Assembly: GCA_013204985.1 (NCBI GenBank)
Contig: JABMLG010000002.1
Location: forward strand, 620,001 to 684,000
DNA: 64,000 nucleotides
From: Microbacteriaceae bacterium VKM Ac-2855
GTDB lineage: Bacteria > Actinomycetota > Actinomycetes > Actinomycetales > Microbacteriaceae
Reading direction: 5' to 3'
This document shows, in pieces, positions 25,789 to 34,361 of the stretch (positions are counted from its first letter, which is position 1; every line of letters begins with the position of its first letter). The notes beneath the pieces were generated by a model that had not been told where the DNA came from, did not search any database, and worked only from the letters and a program-made list of their open reading frames with translations. The position numbers and the translations under genes were made by a program.

Positions 25789-26469
25789 ATGACCGATGAC
25801 CAGAACACCGACGACGCCCTCGTCGTCGTCGACCCCGCCGATTTCCACGCAGCCCCGGGCGTGGGCGATTGGCGTGTGCTGTTCTGGGGCGCTCAGGCGT
25901 TCTACCGCACGTCCGGCTTCGCCCAAGCGGCCGCGTTCGTCAGCGGGATCGCGAACGTAGCGGTGGCGATCGGTCACGATCCTGATGTCGATCTCCGGCC
26001 CGAAGGTGTGACCATCCGGACCTGCTCCCGAGCAGACGGTGCGCTCGGCGCGAAGGACATCGAGCTCGCTGCATCCGTCAGCGCGATCGCCCACCGTATG
26101 GCGCTCGAAGCCGATCCGAGCAGGGTGCAGGTCGTCGGGATCGCCGTCGCGCAGGACGCCGGCGCCGACACCCGGCCGTTCTGGGAGGCTGTCTTCGGCT
26201 ACAGCTGCATCGGGGACGAAGACCTCGTCGATCCGCTGCGCCGCGGGCCGCACCTGTGGTTCCACGAGGTGCGCCCGCCGAGGCCGGGCCGCGGGCGCAC
26301 GCACATCGACGTCTCGGTGCCGGCGGATCAGGCCGAACCCCGGGTTCGCGCCGCCGTCGCCGCCGGCGGCCGGATCGCGGACGACAGCCACGCGCCCAAG
26401 TGGTGGACCCTCGCCTCGCCCGACAACCACGGCGTCGACATCGCCGGATGGGCCGACGGACGCGACTGA
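25789..26469 (+). CDS. Pterin-4a-carbinolamine dehydratase-like domain fused to a VOC domain
   Basis: 226 residues. Residues 20-105 resemble PCD/DCoH (AFVSGIANVAVAIGHDPDVD, then DIELAASVSAIA). The conserved His-x-Pro-Asp is present as H-D-P-D, but a second catalytic His is not obvious. Residues 115-225 form a glyoxalase/VOC-like domain (PFWEAVFGY, THIDVSVP). The product role is uncertain: pterin recycling or small-molecule binding. The ATG at 25789 follows GGCGCAGG. The 350 bp upstream of it hold no other supportable gene. Confidence 0.75.
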   Translation: MTDDQNTDDALVVVDPADFHAAPGVGDWRVLFWGAQAFYRTSGFAQAAAFVSGIANVAVAIGHDPDVDLRPEGVTIRTCSRADGALGAKDIELAASVSAIAHRMALEADPSRVQVVGIAVAQDAGADTRPFWEAVFGYSCIGDEDLVDPLRRGPHLWFHEVRPPRPGRGRTHIDVSVPADQAEPRVRAAVAAGGRIADDSHAPKWWTLASPDNHGVDIAGWADGRD

Positions 26470-26538
26470 GCGCCCGCGACGGTCGATACGCTGAACGGGT
26501 GGTCCAGCCCGCGACCATCCGTCTGTGAGGGGGAGTTC

Positions 26539-27606
26539 ATGCCGGATTCGTCCGCGGGCGTCGAGGCGATCCGTGTCATCCCGTTCGATCGGACGACGAT
26601 CCCCGCCTCGGTCGCGCGTCTCGCATCCGCTGCGGTGATCGATCGATGGAGCGGAGTGGATCGCTCGAGTCAACAGCCTCGTCTCATCATCGTGGACGGT
26701 TCAGCTGCACCGGTCGCGGCGGCCCTGATCACGGCACGGCCGCAGACCGCTGCCGTCAAGATCGTCGACGCGATCGGCGATCTCGTCGCTGCCGCGGCGG
26801 CGGCCGTGTCGTACGCCCAAGACCTCGGACTCGTCCAGGTGAAATGGGAGGGCTGGTCGGTGGATGCCGCGACTGCGGCGACGGTCGGATTCACACCTCT
26901 CGCCGCCCCTCTCTCCCCGGTCGACCCCGACGGACCCGCTGCAGGGTACGTTCGCTGGTTGGTCGGCGAGCCGCCGACGGAGCCGCCCTATTACCGCCAG
27001 AGCGAGAGCTTCACGTGCGGAGCGGTCACCGCGTTGACCGCACTAGTACAGGTGGGAGATCTGCCGGCCGAATCCCTCGACCGCGCAGCGGAGCTGCGGC
27101 TCTGGCGTGATGCGACCAACTTCGCTGCGTGCGAACCGGTGGGGCTCGGTGTCGCGATCCGGCGGGCCCGGCCGACCTCGCCCGTGACCGTCTCGCTCGA
27201 TACGGATGAGCCCGTGCTGGTGCATTTCTACGGCGAGACCGAGCAGGAGTGGCGCGCCGTGCTGCAGCGGGCTTCGCGAGAAGACGCTGCGATGCTCGGC
27301 GTGCCGATCGACAGGCGACGGCTGAGCACGGCCGACATCCGCGCCGCCCTCGCCAGGGGCGAGCAGGTGCTGCTCCTGGTCTCCCTGACGGCGATGCTCG
27401 GGTACGACGTGCCGCACTGGGTGCTCTGCCACGGCGCCGTTCGGGGCGCTCTGGTAGTGGAGGATCCGTGGGTGGACGCCCCGCGCGGGGAGAGCTGGGT
27501 GGATGCTCACCTGCTCCCGGTCGCGGATGCCGCGCTCGATGCGATGTCATTGCTCGAGGACGGTCGGTTCCGCGGGGCTGTCCGCGTCGGTGCCGGCGTC
27601 GGGTGA
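26539..27606 (+). CDS. Peptidase C39-like protein
   Basis: 355 residues. Residues 1-140 are a GNAT-like region (VQVKWEGWSVDAATAATVGF). Residues 145-340 resemble the C39-like papain fold, with the probable nucleophile C160 (SFTCGAV), a His in D-V-P-H-W-V-L, and Asp in V-E-D-P-W. No signal peptide is seen, so it is probably cytoplasmic. Substrate unknown. GGGGGAG lies 5-6 bases before the ATG. Confidence 0.75.
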   Translation: MPDSSAGVEAIRVIPFDRTTIPASVARLASAAVIDRWSGVDRSSQQPRLIIVDGSAAPVAAALITARPQTAAVKIVDAIGDLVAAAAAAVSYAQDLGLVQVKWEGWSVDAATAATVGFTPLAAPLSPVDPDGPAAGYVRWLVGEPPTEPPYYRQSESFTCGAVTALTALVQVGDLPAESLDRAAELRLWRDATNFAACEPVGLGVAIRRARPTSPVTVSLDTDEPVLVHFYGETEQEWRAVLQRASREDAAMLGVPIDRRRLSTADIRAALARGEQVLLLVSLTAMLGYDVPHWVLCHGAVRGALVVEDPWVDAPRGESWVDAHLLPVADAALDAMSLLEDGRFRGAVRVGAGVG

Positions 27607-27669
27607 CCGAGCCCGCTCGGAGCCTCCGCACCGAAGTGGACAGACGATTCCCGCGTCGAGGAGGCCGGG

Positions 27670-28140
27670 TCATCGTCGATTCAGCGGGAGCACCGATTTC
27701 TTCTGGATGTGTTCGTACACGACGGAGGTGCGGACATCCGCGACCTCGCGCCGCTGCGTGAGCTGGTCGATGACGAAGGCGTAGAGGTCGTCGTTGTCGC
27801 GGACGGCGACATGGATGATGAAGTCCTCGTTGCCGGTCGTCACGAACAGGCCGAGCGTCTGCGGCAGCGCACTCACCCAATCGCGGAAGCCCTCGATCAC
27901 CTCGCGCGACGGCGGGCGGATGCGCACGGCGACGAGCGCCTGCACGCCTCGGCCGATCGCCGCGAGATCGACGTCGAGGCTCGCGCCGCGGATGATGCCG
28001 CGCGAACGCAGGCTGCGCGTGCGGTCCAGTGCCGTCGTCGGTGAGACCCCGACCGCCGCCGCGACGTCGCGATTCGTCTTCCGTGCATCCGCCTGCAACT
28101 CGCGCAGGATCGCCGCATCAAGTTCGTCCATGACGGCCAT
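27670..28140 (-). CDS. Lrp/AsnC-family transcriptional regulator
   Basis: 156 residues. An N-terminal winged helix (RELQADARKTNRDVAAAVGV, followed by SPTTALDRTRSL) is followed by an AsnC ligand domain (LFVTTGNEDFIIHVAV). It usually senses amino acids and oligomerises. It is divergent from the 2-hydroxyacid dehydrogenase gene with about 98 bp between starts, so that gene is its likely target. MDELDAA at 28131 is an alternative start. Confidence 0.93.
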   Translation of the reverse strand: MAVMDELDAAILRELQADARKTNRDVAAAVGVSPTTALDRTRSLRSRGIIRGASLDVDLAAIGRGVQALVAVRIRPPSREVIEGFRDWVSALPQTLGLFVTTGNEDFIIHVAVRDNDDLYAFVIDQLTQRREVADVRTSVVYEHIQKKSVLPLNRR

Positions 28141-28238
28141 TATCGGGGTTGGTCCGTCAGAAGTTCGGGAAGGATGCCGCGGTGTCGTTCGTCTCTGTAC
28201 TGTCTGGTGGCGAAGCCGAACGAGTGAGTAGGAGCGCC

Positions 28239-29228
28239 ATGAATCCGCCGACCATCCGCGTCCTGTTCGGCCAGCCGCATTTCTCCGATCGGCACCCGTG
28301 GACCGAGGTCCTCGACTACTTCCCGCCCGGGCTCGCGCGTCGTTGCGTGATCGAGGCCGTGCCGCAGAACGGGCTCGGCACGCGCCTGCAACGCGGCGAA
28401 CGGGTGGATGTGGTGGTGCCGATCATGTCGGCCGTAGGCAGTGAGACATTCGCGGCCGGTGTCCGCCTCGTTCAGCAGTTCGGCGTCGGCATCGAACGCA
28501 TCGACCTCGAGGCCGCCGATCGTGCGGGCGCCGTCGTTGCGAACATGCCGGGTCTCAACGCGCCCTTCGTCGCCGAGCGGGCGGTGGCCCTGCTGCTGTC
28601 GTTGCTGCACCGGCTACCCGACGCCCGGCGGGGGTTCCAACCCGGCGGATGGTCGACTCCGGCAGGGCGATCCGTTGCGGGCTCGGTGGGCTGCGTGATC
28701 GGACTCGGAGCGGTCGGGCGTTCGGTCTGCGACCTGCTGGCGCCGTTCGGCGCCGAGATACGGGGTGTGCACCGCTCCCACCCGGAGGCGGGCGCCGTAC
28801 CGGCGAGCACGGTTCTGTTCCCCGAAGGGCAGCGTCGCCAGGCTCTGACCGGCGCCGACTTCGTGATCGTGGCCGCGACCCACCAGACGGGCACCGCCCC
28901 TATCCTGACCGCGGAATTGCTTGGAGAATTGCGGCCGGGGGCCGTTGTGGTCAATGTGGCGCGCGGTGGCGCCATCAACAACGACGCGTGTCTCGCCGCG
29001 CTCGAGTCCGGCGTGCTCGGCGGGCTCGGGCTCGATGTCTTCCCCGAAGAGCCCTACCCGGCCGACGGTCCGCTTCTGGGGCACCCGTCAGTGCTCGCCA
29101 CGGCGCACACAGCGGCATTGACGGATGCGTACTTCGAGGTGGCGTCCCGTCGGCTCGGGGCTGCGATCGAGGATTGGCTGTCCGGCCGTACGATCGCCGA
29201 CGTGGTGAACCGGCGGGCGACGCGCTGA
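28239..29228 (+). CDS. D-isomer-specific 2-hydroxyacid dehydrogenase family protein
   Basis: 329 residues. The Rossmann motif is G-L-G-A-V-G-R-S-V, with catalytic Arg in NVARGG, Glu in DVFPEEP and His in ATAHTAAL. It reduces or oxidises 2-keto/2-hydroxy acids with NAD(P)H, substrate unknown. TAGGAG lies 5-6 bases before the ATG at 28239. Lrp-type control from the divergent gene is likely. A long hairpin at 29241 ends it. Confidence 0.9.
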   Translation: MNPPTIRVLFGQPHFSDRHPWTEVLDYFPPGLARRCVIEAVPQNGLGTRLQRGERVDVVVPIMSAVGSETFAAGVRLVQQFGVGIERIDLEAADRAGAVVANMPGLNAPFVAERAVALLLSLLHRLPDARRGFQPGGWSTPAGRSVAGSVGCVIGLGAVGRSVCDLLAPFGAEIRGVHRSHPEAGAVPASTVLFPEGQRRQALTGADFVIVAATHQTGTAPILTAELLGELRPGAVVVNVARGGAINNDACLAALESGVLGGLGLDVFPEEPYPADGPLLGHPSVLATAHTAALTDAYFEVASRRLGAAIEDWLSGRTIADVVNRRATR

Positions 29229-29240
29229 GCGGAAACGAAC

Positions 29241-29280
29241 GGCCGGGCACGCGACTCCTCGCGGAGTCCCGTGCGCGGCC
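29241..29280. terminator. Bidirectional terminator hairpin
   Basis: 18-bp arms with two mismatches, GGCCGGGCACGCGACTCC and GGAGTCCCGTGCGCGGCC, loop TCGC, followed by GATTTCG. It lies between the dehydrogenase and MFS genes, which converge. Confidence 0.85.
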
Positions 29281-29305
29281 GATTTCGCTGCCCGAGCTCG
29301 AAGGG

Positions 29306-30640
29306 CTATCTGACTTTCTTGATCGGGAAGATGACGATCGCGCCGATGATGGCTGCCACCGCGCAGACCGAGAACCACAGCGCGTAGTTGTTTCCGGTCG
29401 GGTCGCTGACGTAGACGAGGATGCCGCCGATGAGCGGGGCGATCGTCTGCGGGAGCGCGTTGGCGATGTTGAAGACGCCGAGGTCCTTACCCGAGTCGTC
29501 GGGGTTCGGCAGTACATCGACGACGAGCGCCAGGTCGACGCCGACGTAGATGCCGTAGGCGAGGCCCAGCAGCGCTTCGAGGACGAAGAAGCCGTTGACG
29601 TCCTCCACGAAGATCAGGGCGAACGTGCCGATGGCGAAGAGGGCCGTCGAGCTCCAGACGAACACCTTGCGGCGGCCGATGCGGTCCGATAGCCAGCCGG
29701 CGAAGTAGCTCGCCGCGATCAGCGCGATCGTGTAGATCAGGACGCTGACGGTGATGACGCCGGGGATGTCGGCCTCTTCGACCCCGATGTGGTTGAGCAG
29801 GTAGAAGAAGCGGAAGGTGGTGAATCCGAAGCTCGCGAAGGTGATCAGGAACCGCGACCACCAGGCCAGCGCGTAGTCGGGGTTCTTCACCGGGCTGACC
29901 CAGAAGGTCTCGATCCAGTCGCGGAAGGATGCGCGGGGCGGGCGAGCCGGCAGCTTCTGGTCGGGAAGCACGACGGCGAAGATGATCATCGCGACGATCG
30001 CCAGCACGGAGGGTCCGACGAACATGATGAACAGCTGACCGGCGAAGGCCTGGGCCACGTATGTGCCGCCGAGGATACCGACGTTCTGCGCGATACCGAG
30101 CGCTGCGGTGATCTTGCCCCGCTGGAACTTCGGCACCTGGTCGGCGATCGTGGCGATGAAGGGTGCGAGGGTCATGTTCGCGCCCAGCTGCGCCAGCGAC
30201 CAGCCGACGGTCGCGACGAAGAGGTCCGGGGCGAGGGCCATGATCGCGAAGGCGATCGTCATCAGGATGGTGCCGGTGACGATCCAGATGCGGCGTCGTC
30301 CGAGTCGGCTCGTCGTGCGGTCGGAGAGCCGACCGAAGACCACGTTGGCGATCGTGGCGAACAGAGCGCCGAATCCGCCGAGCACCGCGGCCCCCGCGGT
30401 GGCGCCGTTCTGCGAGATGACGCCCGCGTCGACCAAGGAGGTGATCTTGATACCGATGCCGACGATCGCCGGGCCCAGGAGGGCGATGAAGAAGATCAGC
30501 TGCGCCAGAAGCAGCCAGATGATGTAACTCCGCTTGGCCGGTTCCGTCGGCTCGGGGAAGTACTCCCCACGTCGCACCGTTGCCGTCGAGGTCGTCATGC
30601 CCGAAGGCATCCCCGCAGCGGATCCACTCGCAGTCGTCAT
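29306..30640 (-). CDS. MFS transporter
   Basis: 444 residues with about 12 membrane helices. The loop between helices 2 and 3 is G-R-L-S-D-R-T-T-S-R-L-G-R-R-R, the MFS signature, and a second copy lies at GWLSDRIGRRK. The substrate may be a sugar because two aldo/keto reductases and an AraC-type regulator follow downstream, but they are not in the same operon. An ATG at 30598 is an alternative start. Confidence 0.9.
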   Translation of the reverse strand: MTTASGSAAGMPSGMTTSTATVRRGEYFPEPTEPAKRSYIIWLLLAQLIFFIALLGPAIVGIGIKITSLVDAGVISQNGATAGAAVLGGFGALFATIANVVFGRLSDRTTSRLGRRRIWIVTGTILMTIAFAIMALAPDLFVATVGWSLAQLGANMTLAPFIATIADQVPKFQRGKITAALGIAQNVGILGGTYVAQAFAGQLFIMFVGPSVLAIVAMIIFAVVLPDQKLPARPPRASFRDWIETFWVSPVKNPDYALAWWSRFLITFASFGFTTFRFFYLLNHIGVEEADIPGVITVSVLIYTIALIAASYFAGWLSDRIGRRKVFVWSSTALFAIGTFALIFVEDVNGFFVLEALLGLAYGIYVGVDLALVVDVLPNPDDSGKDLGVFNIANALPQTIAPLIGGILVYVSDPTGNNYALWFSVCAVAAIIGAIVIFPIKKVR

Positions 30641-30682
30641 TGGTAGGCCCTCTCGCCGTTGAGTATTCGTTCTGCCACGTAG

Positions 30683-30697
30683 AGGTTCTAAAAACCT
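30683..30697. promoter_or_regulatory. Candidate operator upstream of the MFS gene
   Basis: AGGTTCTAAAAACCT has AGGTT/AACCT inverted arms and lies 43 bases before the MFS start in an A+T-rich promoter-like stretch. The binding protein is unknown. Confidence 0.35.
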
Positions 30698-30770
30698 ACC
30701 AACGTACGGGAATGAGTATGCACAGACGTTGGCTAATTATCAATATCCACGTTTCGGGACGTGACATGCG

Positions 30771-30840
30771 CCCCGCGCTGTCATTTTCGCCGCGCGCGGG
30801 TGGCATGCCGGGCGCGCGCGGTGAAAACGACAGCGCGGGG
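30771..30840. repeat. 70-bp near-perfect palindrome between divergent genes
   Basis: 28-bp arms at 30771-30798 and 30813-30840, starting CCCCGCGCTGTC and ending GACAGCGCGGGG, with only two mismatches and a 14-base loop that itself contains GGCATGCC. It lies in the promoter region between the MFS (-) and aldo/keto reductase (+) genes, where a terminator is not expected. Confidence 0.85.
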
Positions 30841-30931
30841 AACGTTTCAACCCCCTCCGGCCTGACATGTCGGAGGAGTAACGTCCAGCACGGCGTGCGC
30901 TGACGCGCGCCGCGATGAGGAGCGGTTCAGC

Positions 30932-31936
30932 ATGGAATTCAGGTATCTCGGCAACTCCGGCTTCAAGGTGTCGGAGCTCACCCTCGGCAACTGGCTCACC
31001 CACGGTTCGCAGGTCGAGAACGACACGGCGACCGCGTGCGTACGGAAGGCTCTCGAGGTCGGCATCTCGACGTTCGACACGGCCGACGTGTACGCGAACA
31101 CGCAGGCCGAAGTCGTGCTCGGCGAGGCGTTGAAGGGCGAGCGGCGCGAATCCGTCGAGATCTTCACCAAGGTCTACGGACCCACCGGGCCGAAGCAGCA
31201 CAACGACACCGGACTCAGCCGCAAGCACATCACCGAATCGATCAACGGTTCGCTCAAGCGGCTGCAGACCGATTACGTCGACCTCTATCAGGCCCACCGT
31301 TACGACATCGAGACGCCCCTCGAGGAGACGATGCAGACCTTCGCCGATCTGGTGCGCCAGGGCAAGGTGCTCTACATCGGTGTCTCGGAGTGGAACGCCC
31401 AGCAATTGCGCGACGCCTCGGCGCTGGCGAAGGAACTGAAGATCCAGCTCATCTCGAACCAGCCCGAGTACTCGCTTCTCTGGCGCGTCATCGAGGCGGA
31501 GGTGGTGCCCGCCTCGAAGGAACTGGGCATCTCGCAGATCGTCTGGTCGCCGATCGCCCAGGGCGTGCTCTCCGGTAAGTACAAGGCCGGTGCGTCGTTG
31601 CCGGAGGGGAGCCGTGCCACCGACGACAAGGGCGGAGCTGCCATGATCAAGCGTTGGCTGAAGGACGACGTGCTCGACGCGGTCGCTCAGCTCGAGCCGA
31701 TCGCGAACGATCTCGGCCTCACTCAGGCGCAGCTCTCGCTCGCCTGGGTGCTCTCCAACGAGAACGTCGCCTCGGCGATCATCGGCGCCTCCCGCCCCGA
31801 ACAGGTCGAGTCGAATGTGAAGGCTTCCGGTGTCGTGCTCGACACCGAGGTGTTGTCCACGATCGAGTCGATCTTCGACGGACTGGCCGAGACGGATCCG
31901 AGCAAGACCCAGATGCCGACCGGGCGCGAGGCGTAG
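30932..31936 (+). CDS. Aldo/keto reductase (Kv-beta-like subfamily)
   Basis: 334 residues, TIM-barrel AKR. The start MEFRYLGNSGFKVSELTLG is typical, with the catalytic tetrad Asp (FDTADVYAN), Tyr of the same segment, Lys (IFTKVYG) and His (YQAHRYD). The NADP site lies in IIGASRPEQV. It reduces aldehydes or ketones. Its neighbour 31937 is a second, distinct AKR that starts directly after its stop, so the two are co-translated. Confidence 0.92.
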   Translation: MEFRYLGNSGFKVSELTLGNWLTHGSQVENDTATACVRKALEVGISTFDTADVYANTQAEVVLGEALKGERRESVEIFTKVYGPTGPKQHNDTGLSRKHITESINGSLKRLQTDYVDLYQAHRYDIETPLEETMQTFADLVRQGKVLYIGVSEWNAQQLRDASALAKELKIQLISNQPEYSLLWRVIEAEVVPASKELGISQIVWSPIAQGVLSGKYKAGASLPEGSRATDDKGGAAMIKRWLKDDVLDAVAQLEPIANDLGLTQAQLSLAWVLSNENVASAIIGASRPEQVESNVKASGVVLDTEVLSTIESIFDGLAETDPSKTQMPTGREA

Positions 31937-32815
31937 ATGAGGGCCATCCCGACCCGTCCCATCACACTGGGGGCTTCGCGTCTGGGCGAGAGGGCAGGGG
32001 CGACCGAACTCGCGGCGGCCCTCGTCGCATCGACCCTGGGAAACATCGACACCAGCAACGCCTACACCGACGGAGAAAGCGAGCGCCTTCTCGGTGCGGC
32101 GCTTCGCGAGGCCAGCGACGTCTCCGCCGACCGCGTCGTCTACTCGAAAGCGGATCGCGAACTCACCACCGGAGTGTTCGACGGGGACAGGGTTCGTCGA
32201 TCGCTCGACGAATCGCTGGAGCGGCTGGGTGTGGACCGTCTGCCGCTCTACCACCTGCACGATCCGTACACGATCTCGTTCGCCGATGCCATGGCACCCG
32301 GCGGCGCTGTGTCGGCGCTCACCGATCTGCGCGAGCAGGGAGTGATCGGGGCGATCGGTATCGCATCGGGCACGATCGGCCAGGTGCACGAGTACGTCGC
32401 CACCGGTGTGTTCGATGCCGTGCTCTCGCACAACCGGCTCACTCTGGTGGACCGTTCCGCCGAGCAGACCTTCGCGCTGGCGCGCAGCCTCGGCATGACG
32501 GTCTTCAACGCGGCACCCTTCGGTGGGGGCACTCTCGCGAACGGATCCGACACGTACGGATATCAGGAGATGCCGGCGCCGTTCGCGCAGCACCTGAAAC
32601 GGTTGCGCCGCCTGGCGGAGGACGCCGGAGTCGACGTCGCCGCCGCCGCGCTGCAGTTCTCGCTGCAGCACCCGCTTGTCGACACGACGGTCGTCGGGAT
32701 CACCTCGGTCGAGCGTCTCGATGCCCTCGCTGCTCTGATCGAGGTCGAGGTGCCGGAGGATTTCTTCGCTGCAGTGGATTCTCTGGGCACTCCGCCGGCG
32801 AACGGCAACGACTGA
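31937..32815 (+). CDS. Aldo/keto reductase (aldose/L-fucose dehydrogenase-like)
   Basis: 292 residues. The AKR tetrad is present: Asp (NIDTSNAYTDG), Tyr, Lys (VYSKAD) and His (YHLHDPY). Spacing and sequence (LGASRLGERAG at the start, APFGGGTLANG) resemble D-threo-aldose/L-fucose dehydrogenases. The ATG follows the preceding stop (TAGATG), so translation is coupled. With the AraC regulator and MFS transporter it may serve sugar oxidation; this is an inference. Confidence 0.88.
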   Translation: MRAIPTRPITLGASRLGERAGATELAAALVASTLGNIDTSNAYTDGESERLLGAALREASDVSADRVVYSKADRELTTGVFDGDRVRRSLDESLERLGVDRLPLYHLHDPYTISFADAMAPGGAVSALTDLREQGVIGAIGIASGTIGQVHEYVATGVFDAVLSHNRLTLVDRSAEQTFALARSLGMTVFNAAPFGGGTLANGSDTYGYQEMPAPFAQHLKRLRRLAEDAGVDVAAAALQFSLQHPLVDTTVVGITSVERLDALAALIEVEVPEDFFAAVDSLGTPPANGND

Positions 32816-33043
32816 CGTTCGTCGGTGCTGTCTCGGAAGGCCTCTGCATCCGCCGTCGAGTGGATGCAGAGGCATTCCGGCCGCCTGCGCCGGAGAGTGG
32901 ACGATTCGCTTCGCGGACGCTCGCTCATGATCGACGTCTCACCTCGCCCCTGACGCCGAGCTGACCCTGCACGTTGCACCGCTGTCCTCCGTTAGCGGAG
33001 AGGGGCGCACCATCGCAGGCCCCGCCCGCCTCCGCATCCGCGT

Positions 33044-34006
33044 CTACGTCGACGCCGCGGGCGGGCGCGAGGTCTGCTCCCGCGGCGGCGCGGTGTTCCC
33101 CTCCGCTCGGGAGGTCGTGTCGGTTCGGGATAAGGCGTCACGAAGCCGCCTGACGTTCGCGAAGCCGGCGAGACGTGCGATGCGCGTGAGATCGTCCGGA
33201 CTCGCATTGACGAGGTCCGGCTGGAATGTTCGCGCCACTCGGACACGTTCGGCACGGATCGCCGCGGACGGCGACGTTCCAGCAGCCGCGAAGATCCGTT
33301 GCAGATAGCGCTCCGACGTGCCGACACTGTCAGCGAGGCTGTGCACCGAGAACCCGGGTTCCGACGCATTCATCGCGATGACTCGACGCGCGTTCAAGAG
33401 AAGGGTCGCTTCGGTCGTGGAGCAGGAACCGGAATCGATCAGGAGGTCGCCGCGAACGACCGCGGAGAGAAGATTGAGGATCGTGCTGCGCAGTTGTGCG
33501 ACCCCGGAAGGGTCCGGTTTGAGTTTCGATTCGAGCAGCGCATTGGCGAATGAAATCAGGAGGTAGATGTATCCGCCTGCGCTCTGCACCTCGTGAATGC
33601 CGTAGTCGATATTGATGCCGTACAGCTCCAGCAGCCCGGTCTCGACTTCGATCTCGTAGCGTGCGGTGCCTTCTGTCGTCGACAGTATGGCTTCTCCCGA
33701 ACCGCCGGGAAAGGTCCCGACCGAGCCTGGTCCTAACGGTCGACCGACGCTCGGATGCGCGAACGCGATCTCCCCCTCCACGACGAATGTGAAAAGGGTC
33801 GGCGAGGTCGCCCGCTCCACTTTCTGCCGTCGAAGTGTGGACGGCGAATGCCACAACCTGGCTACCGAGAAATCGGTGAAGTCGAGGCTGTCGGCAAAGA
33901 GGATCAGAGGCGTCGAGTATTCGATGGTGTACCCGCGGCGCGCGAACCAGTACTCGGCTGCCTGGTCGCGGAGAGAGACCCCCCTGCGGCGTGTCGTTCC
34001 TTCCAC
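33044..34006 (-). CDS. AraC-family transcriptional regulator
   Basis: 320 residues. Residues 25-180 form an AraC ligand-binding (cupin_6/DUF-type) domain, and residues 215-300 form two helix-turn-helix units (SVHSLADSVGTSERYLQRIF, then LTRIARLAGFANVRRLRDAL). It probably regulates neighbouring genes, either the AKR pair or the secreted protein downstream of its divergent promoter. The C-terminal tail is low-complexity. Confidence 0.9.
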   Translation of the reverse strand: MEGTTRRRGVSLRDQAAEYWFARRGYTIEYSTPLILFADSLDFTDFSVARLWHSPSTLRRQKVERATSPTLFTFVVEGEIAFAHPSVGRPLGPGSVGTFPGGSGEAILSTTEGTARYEIEVETGLLELYGINIDYGIHEVQSAGGYIYLLISFANALLESKLKPDPSGVAQLRSTILNLLSAVVRGDLLIDSGSCSTTEATLLLNARRVIAMNASEPGFSVHSLADSVGTSERYLQRIFAAAGTSPSAAIRAERVRVARTFQPDLVNASPDDLTRIARLAGFANVRRLRDALSRTDTTSRAEGNTAPPREQTSRPPAAST

Positions 34007-34361
34007 TGCTCCGTGTCACTCCCCACTCCACTGCCACGTTCGGAGCGCTTGTGGGCGCCTGAGGCTGTCTCAACTTTAACGTTTCAGTTCATAGTGCACG
34101 ATCCGGATGCGCTCCGCGACAACCCGAACTGATCTCGACGCAGATCCGAACGTCGAGGCGCTTCCGCTAGGCGGAATCCGGATGGTGATGGATGCTCAGT
34201 AACGCTCGACGACCGCATTGCAAGGCCGTCGAGTCCGGTTGACGCTACCTCGGAGCGTCGGCGGGAATCGGGTTGATCGGTCCCGATCGACTTCGTCGAT
34301 CGTTGAACGGAATGGACCGTTGAACATCCCGAATAACCGCTAACACCCCCAACACGCGAAG
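34007..34361. other. Divergent promoter region with a small hairpin
   Basis: 355 bp between the AraC regulator (-) and the secreted protein gene (+) without a gene. It holds a perfect 8-bp inverted repeat, CGATCGAC/GTCGATCG, at 34284-34302 and an A+T-richer segment at 34325-34400 that is suited to a promoter for the secreted protein gene. Confidence 0.4.
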
